Notes: generated from the sequence alone by a model not told the origin. DNA of 64,000 bases from Chitinophaga cymbidii (GCF_007992715.1 NZ_BKAU01000005.1:620001-684000), one strand, 5' to 3'. Positions 1 to 9,277 are shown, counted from the first letter of the stretch. Made by a program: numbers and translations.

Positions 1-337
1 CCCCGCCCAGCTGCGGGTATTCGTTTTTGATGGTGTTGAAGCAATGCGGGCAGGCAGTGACGATCTTTTTCACGCCATAGTTGTTCAGCACCTGGATGTT
101 ATTATAGGCCATCATCTGGAAGAGGAATTCGTTGCCGGCCCTGCGGGCGGGATCACCGGTGCAGGTTTCTTCCTTGCCGAGAATGGCGAATGGTATGCCG
201 GCTTTATCCAGTATGGCTGCAAATGCCCTGGTGATCTTTTGCGCGCGCTGGTCAAAGCTGCCGGCGCATCCTATCCAGAAGAGCACTTCCGGTGTTTCGC
301 CGTTCGCAAAATATTCAGCCATCGTTTTGATCTGCAT
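1..337 (-). CDS. CCG-domain iron-sulfur protein, HdrB-like (3' end cut by window)
   Basis: The N-terminal ~112 residues of a cytoplasmic (Fe-S)-binding protein are visible; the rest lies beyond base 1. The start MQIKTMAEYF is taken at 337, ten bases after the stop of the upstream gene; the internal Met at 322 is an alternative. The segment shows cysteine-rich CCG-type features: CAGSFD near residue 24, EETCTGDPARRAGNE near residue 58, and TACPHCFNTIKNEYP near residue 95. These match the CCG domain of heterodisulfide reductase subunit B and related proteins (glycolate oxidase GlcF, LutA). It follows the membrane HdrC-like gene on the same strand, so the two probably form one electron-transfer complex. 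The donor and acceptor cannot be read from the sequence. Confidence 0.85.
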   Translation of the reverse strand, partial: MQIKTMAEYFANGETPEVLFWIGCAGSFDQRAQKITRAFAAILDKAGIPFAILGKEETCTGDPARRAGNEFLFQMMAYNNIQVLNNYGVKKIVTACPHCFNTIKNEYPQLGG

Positions 338-347
338 ATATTCGGTT

Positions 348-1640
348 TTATTGTGCCCAGGCGTCGCGGTCATCCGGACTGAATTTCCAGGGCGCCATGT
401 TATTTTCAATGTTGGAGAACATCATGTTCCATTCCTGCGGTGCGCTGGATTCCTCCATCACCAGGTGCCTCCGCATCTGCAAAATGATATGCAGCGGGTT
501 GATGCTCACCGGGCATTCCTCCACGCAGGCGTTGCAGGTGGTGCAGGCGCGCAGTTCTTCTTCGGTAATATAATCCCGCAGCAGGCTTTTGGTATCCGGC
601 GTTTTGCTGCGCCCCACTTCTTCCGCGCGGTCCCGCGTTTTCATCATGATAAGGCGGGGAGAAAGGGCTTTGCCTGTCTGTGTGGCGGGACAAGCGGCGG
701 AGCATCTGCCGCATTCCGTGCAGGCGTAAGCGTCCAGCAGGTTTTTCCAGGTAAGGTCCTGGATATCTTTCGCGCCGAATTTCGGTACGGTATCGGAAGC
801 CGGTGCGTTGGCGGCCAGCTCCGGCTGCATGGCGTACAACACTTCCTGCTGTATGGCCGGCATGTTTTCCATTTTGCCTTTCGGCCGCAGGTCCGTATAG
901 TAAGCGTTGGGAAATGCGAGGATGATATGCAGGTGTTTGGAAAATGGCAGGTAGTTCAGGAAGGCGAGCACGCCGAGGATGTGCAGCCACCAGGCCCCGC
1001 GCTCCACCGCTATCAGCGCGGAATCGGAAAGCCCGGAGAACAAGGGAACGAAATGACCGGTAACCCAGAAATCGCCGGTGGGCAGGTAATGTGCCGCACC
1101 GCGCGCCTGCAATGCCTGGTCCGCCGTGTTCATGGTGAGGAACAGCAGCATCAGCACGATCTCCGTCAGCAGGATGTAGTTGGCGTCTGACCGCGGCCAT
1201 CCATCGAGGTCCTTGCTGATGAAGCGTTTCAGCTTGATGATATTGCGGCGTACGAGGAAGATGGCGCAGGAAACGGCCACCAGCACCGCCAGTATCTCGA
1301 AGCAACCGATCAGCACCAGGTACAGGGAGCCTAAAACGGGCGCGAATATACGATGTGTACCCGCCAGCCCGTCTATGATGATCTCCAGTATTTCAATATT
1401 AATGATAATGAAGCCCGCATATACGAAGAAATGCAATACCGCCACCAGCGGGTTGCGGAACATCTTCTTTTGCCCGAACGCCAGCAGTAGCAGGTTTTTC
1501 CAGCGCCTGGCGGGCTGATCGGTGAGGTCAGTGTCCCTTCCGAGCAGGATGTTCCGCCGGATCGCCAGCACCCTGTGCGTGAACAGCCAGACTGCCGCAA
1601 CCAGCACGATTAAAAAGAGAAGTTGATAAACAATTTGCAT
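348..1640 (-). CDS. Membrane-anchored 2x[4Fe-4S] oxidoreductase, HdrC/NarI-like fusion
   Basis: A 430-residue protein with several N-terminal membrane helices (about residues 3-22, 65-90, 104-130, 155-172 and 218-240), resembling the cytochrome-b gamma subunit of nitrate reductases. A soluble C-terminal ferredoxin-like region follows. Two classical 4Fe-4S motifs are complete: C307-x2-C310-x2-C313-x3-C317 and C366-x2-C369-x2-C372-x3-C376. It probably passes electrons between the quinone pool and the downstream CCG protein, to which it is coupled with a ten-base gap. It diverges from the phosphoribosyltransferase at 1702 over about 60 bases. The family is clear; the physiological partner is not. 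Confidence 0.88.
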   Translation of the reverse strand: MQIVYQLLFLIVLVAAVWLFTHRVLAIRRNILLGRDTDLTDQPARRWKNLLLLAFGQKKMFRNPLVAVLHFFVYAGFIIINIEILEIIIDGLAGTHRIFAPVLGSLYLVLIGCFEILAVLVAVSCAIFLVRRNIIKLKRFISKDLDGWPRSDANYILLTEIVLMLLFLTMNTADQALQARGAAHYLPTGDFWVTGHFVPLFSGLSDSALIAVERGAWWLHILGVLAFLNYLPFSKHLHIILAFPNAYYTDLRPKGKMENMPAIQQEVLYAMQPELAANAPASDTVPKFGAKDIQDLTWKNLLDAYACTECGRCSAACPATQTGKALSPRLIMMKTRDRAEEVGRSKTPDTKSLLRDYITEEELRACTTCNACVEECPVSINPLHIILQMRRHLVMEESSAPQEWNMMFSNIENNMAPWKFSPDDRDAWAQ

Positions 1641-1701
1641 ATCCTTGATTTGACCTGTTGTTGTTGCAATTTATGTATTTTTACGGCTGCAAAACCGCTA
1701 T

Positions 1702-2199
1702 ATGGAAAATAAGAACGTGATCCTTACGCAGGAAGCGATTGAAAAGAAGATCGAACGGATTGCTTATGAAATATATGAGCACAACTATAATGAGTCTTCC
1801 ATTATCCTGGCCGGCATCTGGGACCGTGGCTCCATCCTCACGGCGAAGATCGCGGCGCATCTCCGGCGTATCGCGTCTTTCCATATTGATGTGATGGAAA
1901 TAAAGCTGGACAAACAGCATCCCCTCGATGTAACATTGTCCCACGAACTTGACTTCAACGGCAAGGTGATCATCCTGATCGATGATGTGGCCAATTCAGG
2001 CCGTACCATGTTATACGCCCTCAAACCTTTTTTGCAATTCCTGCCCAAGAAAATACAAACGGCCGTGCTGGTAGACCGCCGGCATAAATCCTTTCCTTTG
2101 TCCGTTGACTTTGTCGGGTACAGCCTGGCCACCACGTTGCAGGACATGGTGATGGTAGATGTGAACGGCGAAGAGATCCACTCCGCTTATCTCGTTTAA
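1702..2199 (+). CDS. PyrR-like phosphoribosyltransferase
   Basis: A 165-residue type I phosphoribosyltransferase. The PRPP-binding loop is VIILIDDVANSGRT at residues 89-102, with the two acidic residues and the S/G-R-T pattern intact. Length and arrangement resemble PyrR (uracil phosphoribosyltransferase and pyrimidine attenuator protein). No pyrimidine genes are nearby, so a regulatory role cannot be inferred and the substrate base is uncertain. The ATG at 1702 gives full length. The stop codon overlaps the stop of the convergent DUF2279 gene by four bases. Confidence 0.8.
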   Translation: MENKNVILTQEAIEKKIERIAYEIYEHNYNESSIILAGIWDRGSILTAKIAAHLRRIASFHIDVMEIKLDKQHPLDVTLSHELDFNGKVIILIDDVANSGRTMLYALKPFLQFLPKKIQTAVLVDRRHKSFPLSVDFVGYSLATTLQDMVMVDVNGEEIHSAYLV

Positions 2200-3146
2200 A
2201 AGAATACCGCATGCATCCTGATCCTGCCGGCGCTGTTCACTTCCAGCGCGGGCGCGGGGAATTTGATGCTGTTCAGTATCCGGAACAGTACTTTCAGTCC
2301 TTTTTTTCGTGTAGGGATGCGCGTGAAATCGATATCGGGAGAGAGGTAGAATTGACGGGTGCGGTGGATGTGCGCATAGTTGAAATGATGCCCTTCCGCG
2401 TCTTCCCATGTATTGTCGTCCGCCGCATACAATCCGTCCGCGCCGTAGCCGATGGCAATGTTCAGCCATTTCGGGAAATTGCTGTCTTTCATAAAAGAAG
2501 AGGGGTTGACGGAAAGCCAGTAGGTCTGCGCGTTATAGTCTTTGAGGATGCGTTCCAGCAGGATGTCCCCGAACTGTTCATCCGCGCGGGCGCGCAATAT
2601 GGGATCGTTATAGCGTTTGCGCGTGGCCGAGAATTTCAGCTGGATGCGTTGCTCGTTCCACAGTAATTCCTGGCTGATCATGGCGGCAGCGCCGGTGGCA
2701 TTGGCGCCCATGTCGCTCCAGGAAAACCCCCAGTGCGCGGAATGTGCGTCCAGCAATTCTATCACGGACTGGTAAGCAAACCCGCTCATCCCCCCGATCC
2801 ATATCTGCTGCTTGCGCGGCAGCCCGCTCCACCGCCACAGCTCCCGGCTGTACACCGCGAGCGTGTAGGCGCTGTAGGCATGACCGAATTTATCCACCTG
2901 CAGCCATTCGCCAAAATCGTTCAGCGTATGAAAGCTTTTCTTCGGATAATCCTTATACCAGTATTCGTTCAATAAAAACAACGATCCTGTGTATACCGCC
3001 GCGGTGGCGGCGCTCAGCCCCCCGACCTTCGCCCTGTTCACCGAATCCCGCTGCGCGCTCAGATTGTGAGCGATGCATAAACAACAAAGGCAAAGCGATA
3101 GTACCGCCTTGCCTTTATTAAACGATGTTCGTTGTTGCCGGATCAT
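2196..3146 (-). CDS. DUF2279 family exported protein
   Basis: A 316-residue protein with an N-terminal signal-like segment (charged start, hydrophobic residues about 14-30, likely cut near SAQ). The core, roughly residues 65-165, contains HTLNDFGEWLQVDKFGHAYS, SGLPRKQQIW and a glycine-rich HWGFSWSDMGANATGA segment. I recognise this as the DUF2279 (YfiM-like) family, conserved in Bacteroidota and of unknown function. The start ATGA overlaps the stop of the phosphohexomutase gene, so the two are probably co-transcribed and translationally coupled. The 3' end converges on the phosphoribosyltransferase with a four-base overlap. Confidence 0.8.
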   Translation of the reverse strand: MIRQQRTSFNKGKAVLSLCLCCLCIAHNLSAQRDSVNRAKVGGLSAATAAVYTGSLFLLNEYWYKDYPKKSFHTLNDFGEWLQVDKFGHAYSAYTLAVYSRELWRWSGLPRKQQIWIGGMSGFAYQSVIELLDAHSAHWGFSWSDMGANATGAAAMISQELLWNEQRIQLKFSATRKRYNDPILRARADEQFGDILLERILKDYNAQTYWLSVNPSSFMKDSNFPKWLNIAIGYGADGLYAADDNTWEDAEGHHFNYAHIHRTRQFYLSPDIDFTRIPTRKKGLKVLFRILNSIKFPAPALEVNSAGRIRMHAVFF

Positions 3147-4867
3147 CCAAGCTTCATATCGTGAATAATATTGGTCACCTTGCCGTCCAGCAGCTGCTCC
3201 ACTCTTTCGAGGTCGGCCACGCTGTCCAGCGGCTCATGCACGCTGAAGTAAAATTTGATCTTCGGTTCTGTGCCGGAAGGTCTGGCGGAAATGCGGCTGC
3301 CGTCTTCCAGCAGGAATTGCAGCACGTTCGATTTCGGAAGATCGATGCTGGTGGTTTCGCCGGTAGCGATATTGGTCACTTTTTGCAGCTGGTAATCGAA
3401 CAGCTTCACAACAGGTGAGCCGTTGATCGCTTTCGGCGGGTTGTCGCGGTAAACGGTCATCATTTCCGCGATCTCTTCGGCGCCTTTCATGCCTTTTTTG
3501 GTGATGGAGATCAGCGATTCTTTGTAGAAGCCGTATTTCAGGTAAATATCGATCAGCTGCTCGAAGAGGGATTTGCCTTCATTCTTCGCGTAGGCGGCCA
3601 TTTCGCAGATCATGGCTACGGAAGCGATGGCGTCTTTATCCCGCACATTATCACCGATCATATAACCGTAGGATTCTTCGCCGCCGCAGATAAAGTTTTC
3701 CGTGGCTTCCTTGCGGCGGATCAGGTCCGCGATCCATTTAAAACCGGTGAGGGTGTTGTAACATTTAATATTGTTGGTGGCGGCGAACACATCGATCAGG
3801 TCGGAGGTCACCACGGTTTTGCAGATGTAGTCGTTCGGCTGCGTGAGGCCCTTGCTTTTGCGGGCTTCGATGATGTAGTTGAAAAGCAGCACGGCGGTCT
3901 GGTTACCATTGAGCAAAATCCATTTGCCGGTATGATCTTTCACGGCGATGCCTACACGATCGGAATCCGGGTCGGTGCCCAGCAGGATGTCCGCATCCAG
4001 GGCAGCGGCTTTTTTCAGGCCGATGCTCATGGCTTCGGATTCTTCCGGGTTCGGATATACAACGGTGGGGAAGTTGCCGTCCGGCTGGGCTTGCTCTTCC
4101 ACGATATGCACGTTGGTGAAGCCGAAGCGTTTCAGGATCTCGGGCACTAGGGTGATGCCCGTACCGTGGATGGGCGTATATACGATCTTGAGATCGTTTT
4201 GTTTGGCCACTATTTCCGGGTATACGCTCAGCCCTTTCAGCATGTTCAGGTATGCTTCGTCGATGTCTTTTCCGATGAGGGTGATGTTCTGCTCCCAACC
4301 CGTCCAGTTCACTTCTCCGATGCTGCTGATCTTGTCCACTTCCAGGATCACGTTTTTGTCGTGCGGCGGCACCAGCTGCGCGCCGTCGTTCCAATAAGCT
4401 TTATAGCCGTTATATTCCCGCGGGTTATGGGAGGCGGTCACTACCACGCCGGCCTGGCATTGCAGGTGGCGGATGGCGAAGGAAAGCTCCGGGGTGGGAC
4501 GGAGGCTTTCAAAGAGGAACACCTTGATGCCGTTCGCGGCCATCACATTGGCGGTCACTTCCGCGAAGTAGCGGCTGTTGTTGCGGCTGTCGTGCGCGAT
4601 AGCCATCTTTATTTCCCCGGTGAATGATTTTTTAAGATAGTTGGCGAATCCCTGCGTGGCCATGCCCACGGTGTATTTGTTCATGCGGTTGGTGCCTACG
4701 CCCATTACGCCGCGGAGGCCGCCGGTACCGAATTCCAGGTTACGGTAAAATGCGTCTGTCAGCTCGTCCGGGTTCTCTTTACGGAGTTTTTCAATTGTCG
4801 ATACGGTTTCGGCGTCATACCCGCCATTCAGCCATTGTTCTACTTTGCTGAGAATGTTTGCATCCAT
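3143..4867 (-). CDS. Phosphoglucomutase/phosphomannomutase (alpha-D-phosphohexomutase)
   Basis: A 574-residue cytoplasmic enzyme that interconverts hexose 1- and 6-phosphates through a phosphoserine. All four family loops are visible: phosphoserine loop TASHNP with Ser146; metal loop GTDPDSDRVG with Asp299, Asp301 and Asp303; sugar loop GGEESYG at about 395-401; and the phosphate-binding loop RPSGTEPKIKF near 534. The length fits the longer PGM2-like branch typical of Bacteroidota, so glucose 1-phosphate or phosphopentose substrates are more likely than GlcN-6-P. It is first in a two-gene operon with DUF2279. Confidence 0.93.
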   Translation of the reverse strand: MDANILSKVEQWLNGGYDAETVSTIEKLRKENPDELTDAFYRNLEFGTGGLRGVMGVGTNRMNKYTVGMATQGFANYLKKSFTGEIKMAIAHDSRNNSRYFAEVTANVMAANGIKVFLFESLRPTPELSFAIRHLQCQAGVVVTASHNPREYNGYKAYWNDGAQLVPPHDKNVILEVDKISSIGEVNWTGWEQNITLIGKDIDEAYLNMLKGLSVYPEIVAKQNDLKIVYTPIHGTGITLVPEILKRFGFTNVHIVEEQAQPDGNFPTVVYPNPEESEAMSIGLKKAAALDADILLGTDPDSDRVGIAVKDHTGKWILLNGNQTAVLLFNYIIEARKSKGLTQPNDYICKTVVTSDLIDVFAATNNIKCYNTLTGFKWIADLIRRKEATENFICGGEESYGYMIGDNVRDKDAIASVAMICEMAAYAKNEGKSLFEQLIDIYLKYGFYKESLISITKKGMKGAEEIAEMMTVYRDNPPKAINGSPVVKLFDYQLQKVTNIATGETTSIDLPKSNVLQFLLEDGSRISARPSGTEPKIKFYFSVHEPLDSVADLERVEQLLDGKVTNIIHDMKLG

Positions 4868-4957
4868 TGTTTAATCTTTTTTGGGCCACGAATTTCGTTA
4901 GGGCTGTAAAATAATGAGAAATTGCTGAACCTCCATGTATCTATGCAGATTGAATGT

Positions 4958-4965
4958 TATTTTTG
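4958..4965 (+). promoter_or_regulatory. Bacteroidota -7 promoter box for pcm
   Basis: TATTTTTG matches TAnnTTTG exactly and ends four bases before the pcm ATG at 4970, which implies a leaderless or nearly leaderless message. I see no convincing -33 TTG at ideal spacing. Confidence 0.55.
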
Positions 4966-4969
4966 CGCC

Positions 4970-5626
4970 ATGAGGCGGTACGAAGACAATTACAAGCAAA
5001 AAGGACTAAGGAAGCAGCTGGTGGACAACATCCGCCAGAAAGGTATTACGGACGAAAATGTACTGGCAGCCATCAACAACATTCCCCGGCATTATTTCCT
5101 GGACACAGCGTTTGAAGGGATCGCGTATGAGGACAGGGCATTTCCGATCGGGGAGGGGCAGACCATCTCGCAACCCTATACCGTGGCTTACCAGACGCAG
5201 CTGCTGGAAGTCAAACCTTTTGAAAAGGTGCTGGAGATCGGCACCGGCAGCGCTTACCAGGCATGCGTGCTCGGTGAGCTGAAAGCCAATGTGTACACCA
5301 TCGAGCGGCAAAAGAAGCTGTTCGAGCAGGTGAAACAATTTCCCTTCAAATCAAAATATCCCACCCTCCGTTTCTTTTACGGGGACGGATATGAAGGATT
5401 GCCTACCTATGCTCCGTTCGACAAGGTGCTGGTGACCGCGGCGGCGCCGCATATACCGGACAAGTTGCTGCGGCAGCTGAAGATCGGTGGAAAGATGGTG
5501 ATACCCGTGGGCGGCCAGGATGTTCAGCGCATGCTGCGCATTACCAAGGTGGGGGAGGATGATTATGAGGAGGAGGTATTTGACAATTTTTCGTTTGTGC
5601 CGATGCTTACCGGGAAGAACGGGTAA
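4970..5626 (+). CDS. pcm: Protein-L-isoaspartate O-methyltransferase
   Basis: A 218-residue SAM-dependent methyltransferase that repairs isoaspartyl residues in ageing proteins. The conserved segment RAFPIGEGQTISQPYTVA (about residues 56-73) and SAM motif I VLEIGTGSAYQ (87-97) are clear; the downstream DKVLVTAAAPHIP and GGKMVIPVG segments fit motifs II and III. A TTG at 4922 would add 16 residues, but the ATG at 4970 lies just after an exact -7 box and agrees with the usual N-terminus (RYEDNYKQKGLRKQLV), so I chose it. It ends in a bidirectional terminator shared with the convergent TonB-type gene. Confidence 0.95.
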   Translation: MRRYEDNYKQKGLRKQLVDNIRQKGITDENVLAAINNIPRHYFLDTAFEGIAYEDRAFPIGEGQTISQPYTVAYQTQLLEVKPFEKVLEIGTGSAYQACVLGELKANVYTIERQKKLFEQVKQFPFKSKYPTLRFFYGDGYEGLPTYAPFDKVLVTAAAPHIPDKLLRQLKIGGKMVIPVGGQDVQRMLRITKVGEDDYEEEVFDNFSFVPMLTGKNG

Positions 5627-5638
5627 GACATTAAAAAA

Positions 5639-5659
5639 GGTCCCGAAGCCATCGGGACC
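5639..5659. terminator. Bidirectional rho-independent terminator
   Basis: GGTCCCGA, a five-base loop and TCGGGACC form an eight-pair stem. It is flanked by six A on the left and five T on the right, so it can end both pcm and the convergent gene at 5698. Confidence 0.85.
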
Positions 5660-5697
5660 TTTTTATTGCTATTATACTGAAACTACAACTGTGCGTA

Positions 5698-8256
5698 TTA
5701 AAAACCCTGGCCGGTATCCATCTGCATCCCCTGCTGGTCTCCGCGGTTGCTCCGGCGTTTGAACAGCTGGGTGTCGAACTTCCCGAAACGGTAGCTGAGG
5801 TTCAGCTTCAGGATGCGTGATTCGCGTTTGCGCAGGTAATATTGGGAGAAGGATTCATCCATCTGGTCCATTTCATACTGGCGGGTATTGAACACATCGC
5901 TCAGGGAAAGGGTGGCGGAAAGGTTTTTGCCTTTCAGAAAGTCTTTCCGCAGCGCCAGGTCTACCGTATTCATCCCTTTGATCATGCCCTGCGCCGAGGT
6001 GGGGATCATCATGAAACCGCCACCGCGTCCGCCGCCGCTGCTGGGCGGCAGGGTGATCGTGGGCGCCTGGTAATTGGCCGTTACCTGGAAGGTGAAATTG
6101 GCGGGCAGCTTGGTTTCGGAATTGATCTTCGCCAGCCAGCTGAAACCGCTGTTCCGGATGAAGTTGCCGGTCTTGTCGTTGAACACATCTACTTCCTGCT
6201 GATACAGGTTTACGTTGGTCGTAATGTCCCAACCCTTTACGATCTGGTTCTTCACCGTTATCTCCGCGCCGTAGGAAAGGCTTTTGCTGGCATTCACGAA
6301 AGTGGAGAGCAGCGAATCCTTGCCGATCACCGTACTGAGGGAAGTGATCAGGTTGTTGGTATTGCGGTAGTAAAGCGATGCGAGCACATTGTGCAGCTTC
6401 CAGGTTTTCATGTAGGAAAACTCGAGGCTGTTGGTGTATTCGGGCTTCAGATCGGGATTGCCTTCGCGCTGGTTTTGCGGATCGGTGATGTCCCGGTAGG
6501 GGATCAGCTGGAAGAAGTTCGGGCGGGTCACGCGGCGGGAATAGTTCAGCTGCAGTTCCTGTTCTTTCGGGAGCTTGTAGGAGAAATACACGCTTGGAAA
6601 GAGGCCGGGCCTTGCTTTCGTTGGATTGAACTTCAGGCTTTCGCTCGGGATCTCGCCCGCGTAAACATACTGCTCCGCCCGCAATCCCAGCTGGTAACCG
6701 AAGTTGCCGACTACGTTCGCATAGTTGACGTAAGCCGCGTAGATCTGTTCGTTGTATTTATAGTCGGTGGACAGGCTGTCGATGCGCTCGTCCACACCCG
6801 CGTTGTTCCTGTTAAACACATCATAGATGCTGCTGTAGTTGCGGAGGGTAGCTTTTACGCCTGTTTCGAATTTGCCGGTAGTGCCCACGGGGTCTACGTA
6901 ATCCGCCTGCAGGGTGTAAAAGTCGGTTTTGCCATCGCTATTATTGAACTGGAAGCGCGGATCGCCGATGGGGCTGCCGTTAACGTCCTGCGCCTGCGTG
7001 TTAAAGCCGCCGCTGCGTTCATTGCTGCTTTTGTTCATGGAGAAATCGGCCGTCAGCTCCTTGTTCGGTTCGGTGAAAAGATGCTTGAAGCCCGCGGTGG
7101 TGGTATAATTGCGGAAGCCAAATTCGTTGTCGGACAGGCGCTGGCTCTGGCCGGTGAATGTTTTGTCCGCATCGCTGAATACGCTGGTCAGGTCTTCATA
7201 ATTTTTGAAAGACCCGCGCACGATGTTCTGCCCAATGGAGATCGTGTTCCGGTTATCGATGTAATAATCCACCCCCAGCTTTCCAAACTGGAACTGTCCG
7301 CCGTTACGGCTGTCGCTGTTCTGCGTGGTGTAGTTGTTGCCGCTGCCCTGTGTTCCGAAATTGGTACGGTCTGTTTGTCCTGATCCCCAGTTGCGGTTCG
7401 CATTGAAGTTATAGTTGGCGGAAACGTTCCATTTACCCTGCCGGGCATTGATGTTACCGCCGGCGTTGTATTTATCGTTCGTGCCAACGCCAGCCATCAC
7501 CATACCGTTAAAACCGGCTTTCTTGTTCTTTTTCAGCACGATGTTGATGATGCCGCTCATGCCTTCCGCGTCGTATTTGGCGGAGGGGTTGGTGATCAGC
7601 TCCACGCTTTCGATGGCGTCCGCCGGTATCTGGTCGATCGTTAATGTGCTGGGTTTCCCGTCTACAAAAATATTGGGAGAAGAGTTGCGGACCTTTACGT
7701 TCCCGTCGATGTCCACATTCACGGAGGGCACGCTTTTGAGTACGTCCGCCGCGGTGCCGCCCACGCTGGTCAGGTTCCTGTCCACATTGAACACCTTTTT
7801 ATCAATGCTCATCTGGAAGGCGGTGCGCTGGCCGGTGACTTCCACTTCGGACAGTACTTCGGGATTTGCTTCCAGGCGGATGTTGCCCAGGTCCTGGGAA
7901 ACGGTTTGGGGCGTTACGGATACTTTTTTGAAAACAGGTTTATAGCCCATGAAGTTGATACGAAGGATGAACTGACCGAAAGGCAGTTGTTCCAGGCTGA
8001 AATCGCCATTGGGTTTGCTGAGCATTCCACCTACCACACTGGAATCTTTCTGGCGGAGGAGCGCTACGGAAGCATACTCTACCGCCTGCCTGGTCTTTGC
8101 CTCTACCAGCTTACCGTACACATGACCGATCTGGGGCATCGCCGCGCGTTGCTGCCCGCCTGCACCGGCGCCGGGTCTTGCGCCCTGGGGTGCCTGCGCG
8201 GCAGCGTACGTCTGCATCACAAGTGATCCAATCAATAAAACGAACAATTTTTTCAT
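5698..8256 (-). CDS. TonB-dependent outer-membrane receptor family protein
   Basis: An 852-residue outer-membrane protein. A signal peptide (MKKLFVLLIGSLVMQTYAAA) is followed by a Gly/Gln/Arg/Ala-rich linker and a CarboxypepD_reg-like beta domain (about residues 45-130, beginning GHVYGKLVEAKTRQAVEYA). A TonB plug domain (about 150-245, with VDGKPSTLTIDQIPADAIES) precedes a long beta-barrel ending in the aromatic-rich C-terminus. This is the 'outer membrane beta-barrel family' type, not a SusC: there is no SusD partner. The cargo is unknown. The gene stands alone, with an exact -7 box 111 bases upstream of the ATG and a terminator 39 bases after the stop. Confidence 0.9.
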   Translation of the reverse strand: MKKLFVLLIGSLVMQTYAAAQAPQGARPGAGAGGQQRAAMPQIGHVYGKLVEAKTRQAVEYASVALLRQKDSSVVGGMLSKPNGDFSLEQLPFGQFILRINFMGYKPVFKKVSVTPQTVSQDLGNIRLEANPEVLSEVEVTGQRTAFQMSIDKKVFNVDRNLTSVGGTAADVLKSVPSVNVDIDGNVKVRNSSPNIFVDGKPSTLTIDQIPADAIESVELITNPSAKYDAEGMSGIINIVLKKNKKAGFNGMVMAGVGTNDKYNAGGNINARQGKWNVSANYNFNANRNWGSGQTDRTNFGTQGSGNNYTTQNSDSRNGGQFQFGKLGVDYYIDNRNTISIGQNIVRGSFKNYEDLTSVFSDADKTFTGQSQRLSDNEFGFRNYTTTAGFKHLFTEPNKELTADFSMNKSSNERSGGFNTQAQDVNGSPIGDPRFQFNNSDGKTDFYTLQADYVDPVGTTGKFETGVKATLRNYSSIYDVFNRNNAGVDERIDSLSTDYKYNEQIYAAYVNYANVVGNFGYQLGLRAEQYVYAGEIPSESLKFNPTKARPGLFPSVYFSYKLPKEQELQLNYSRRVTRPNFFQLIPYRDITDPQNQREGNPDLKPEYTNSLEFSYMKTWKLHNVLASLYYRNTNNLITSLSTVIGKDSLLSTFVNASKSLSYGAEITVKNQIVKGWDITTNVNLYQQEVDVFNDKTGNFIRNSGFSWLAKINSETKLPANFTFQVTANYQAPTITLPPSSGGGRGGGFMMIPTSAQGMIKGMNTVDLALRKDFLKGKNLSATLSLSDVFNTRQYEMDQMDESFSQYYLRKRESRILKLNLSYRFGKFDTQLFKRRSNRGDQQGMQMDTGQGF

Positions 8257-8366
8257 CTGTTATTTATGTGGTTTTTTACGGGCAAGATGGAACCTTACCG
8301 GTTTCATCCTGAATTTTTCTTTAACTCTGATTTAGACGTTGTTTTTGAAAAGAGTATTTGCCCGCA

Positions 8367-8374
8367 CAAAAGTA
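8367..8374 (-). promoter_or_regulatory. Bacteroidota -7 box for the TonB-type receptor
   Basis: On the minus strand TACTTTTG matches TAnnTTTG. It implies a 5' leader of about 105 bases before the ATG at 8256. I saw no strong structure in that leader. Confidence 0.5.
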
Positions 8375-8514
8375 GGTGCAATCACGCTCGCTCCGGGGAC
8401 AAAGTGATAAAGGGAAAGGAAAAAGGGACGAATGCGGTTAAAACAATGGTAGAAGGCGTTAACATTATTTAACACAGTGTGGGCGTACGTTTCGGGGGAA
8501 TAAGGCGTCCGCTG

Positions 8515-9108
8515 CTACACCATGGCTATCAGCAACTGCAGGCATCCTGTAACAAACCCGATACCGGCGCCGAGCCAACCCATTTTTGCAAGGCCGCCGC
8601 CCAGCTGGTTGTGCAATCCTGCTTCCACCTGTTCCACGGAAAGGCCCGCTACTTTGGACGAAACAATCCGTTGCAGGTCCAGCTCGTTCTGCACGTTTTC
8701 AAGATACTGGCCGATCAGTTTCGGAAAGAGCAGGTCCAGCTCCGCCGCCAGGGTGGTTTTTATCTGGAGGATGGTGCTGTCGCCAATGAACATGGATATC
8801 ATCGGCATTGTTTCCGGCAATTTTTTACGGAGGAAATGTTCCAGGTGCTCTTCCACCAGCGGTTTGATCGCGCTGATCTTTTCCGGGTCCGTTAACTTCC
8901 GCCGGATGTCATCAAAAGAAAAGAACTGTTCCGACACCATTTTTCCGAGTTCCGCGGCAAGGCGCTGCTGCTGCCGGGGAAAGATCCCCTGCAGGGTGAG
9001 CACGCCCAGGTTCACCGGCTTTACCGGGTGAAAGATCAGCCATACCGCCGCCCGGCTGGTCAGCCAGCCGGCAAATGCGCCGAGAAAAGGAATCAGGTAA
9101 AGTAACAT
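8515..9108 (-). CDS. DUF445 family membrane protein
   Basis: A 197-residue protein with one hydrophobic segment at each end (residues 1-24 with GAFAGWLTSRAAVWLIFHP, and residues 173-196) and a helical middle. The N-terminal G-A-x-x-G-W-x-T pattern and IFHPVKP motif are typical of DUF445 (YheB/YjiN-like) proteins, whose role is unknown. It is shorter than many family members but looks complete. It lies downstream of tRNA-His on the same strand and may share its transcript, since I find no clear terminator between them. Confidence 0.8.
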   Translation of the reverse strand: MLLYLIPFLGAFAGWLTSRAAVWLIFHPVKPVNLGVLTLQGIFPRQQQRLAAELGKMVSEQFFSFDDIRRKLTDPEKISAIKPLVEEHLEHFLRKKLPETMPMISMFIGDSTILQIKTTLAAELDLLFPKLIGQYLENVQNELDLQRIVSSKVAGLSVEQVEAGLHNQLGGGLAKMGWLGAGIGFVTGCLQLLIAMV

Positions 9109-9174
9109 AGCAATGCTGTATTATATACAATAAAAAATGGCCTCCATTTTTACAGAGACCATCTTTGAAAGGTG

Positions 9175-9249
9175 GGTGACTGAGGGGTTTCGAACCCCCG
9201 ACCCTCAGAACCACAATCTGATGCTCTAACCAACTGAGCTACAGCCACC
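9175..9249 (-). tRNA. tRNA-His (anticodon GTG)
   Basis: On the minus strand the gene reads GGTGGCTGTAGCTCAG at the 5' end, with D-arm, anticodon stem-loop CAGATTGTGGTTCTG (anticodon GTG), and T-arm GGGGGTTCGAACCCC. The first base is the extra G-1 expected of tRNA-His, opposite discriminator C73. The 3' CCA is not fully encoded; the bases after C73 read CAC, so it is added by enzyme. Confidence 0.97.
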
Positions 9250-9269
9250 GTGTCGTATTTTGTGGAGTG

Positions 9270-9277
9270 CAAAGTTA
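9270..9277 (-). promoter_or_regulatory. Bacteroidota -7 box for tRNA-His
   Basis: On the minus strand TAACTTTG matches TAnnTTTG, about 20 bases upstream of the tRNA 5' end. Confidence 0.55.

Noticed and set aside
5842..7383. 513-codon plus-strand frame opposite the TonB-type receptor
   Set aside because: Shadow of a clear outer-membrane barrel protein.
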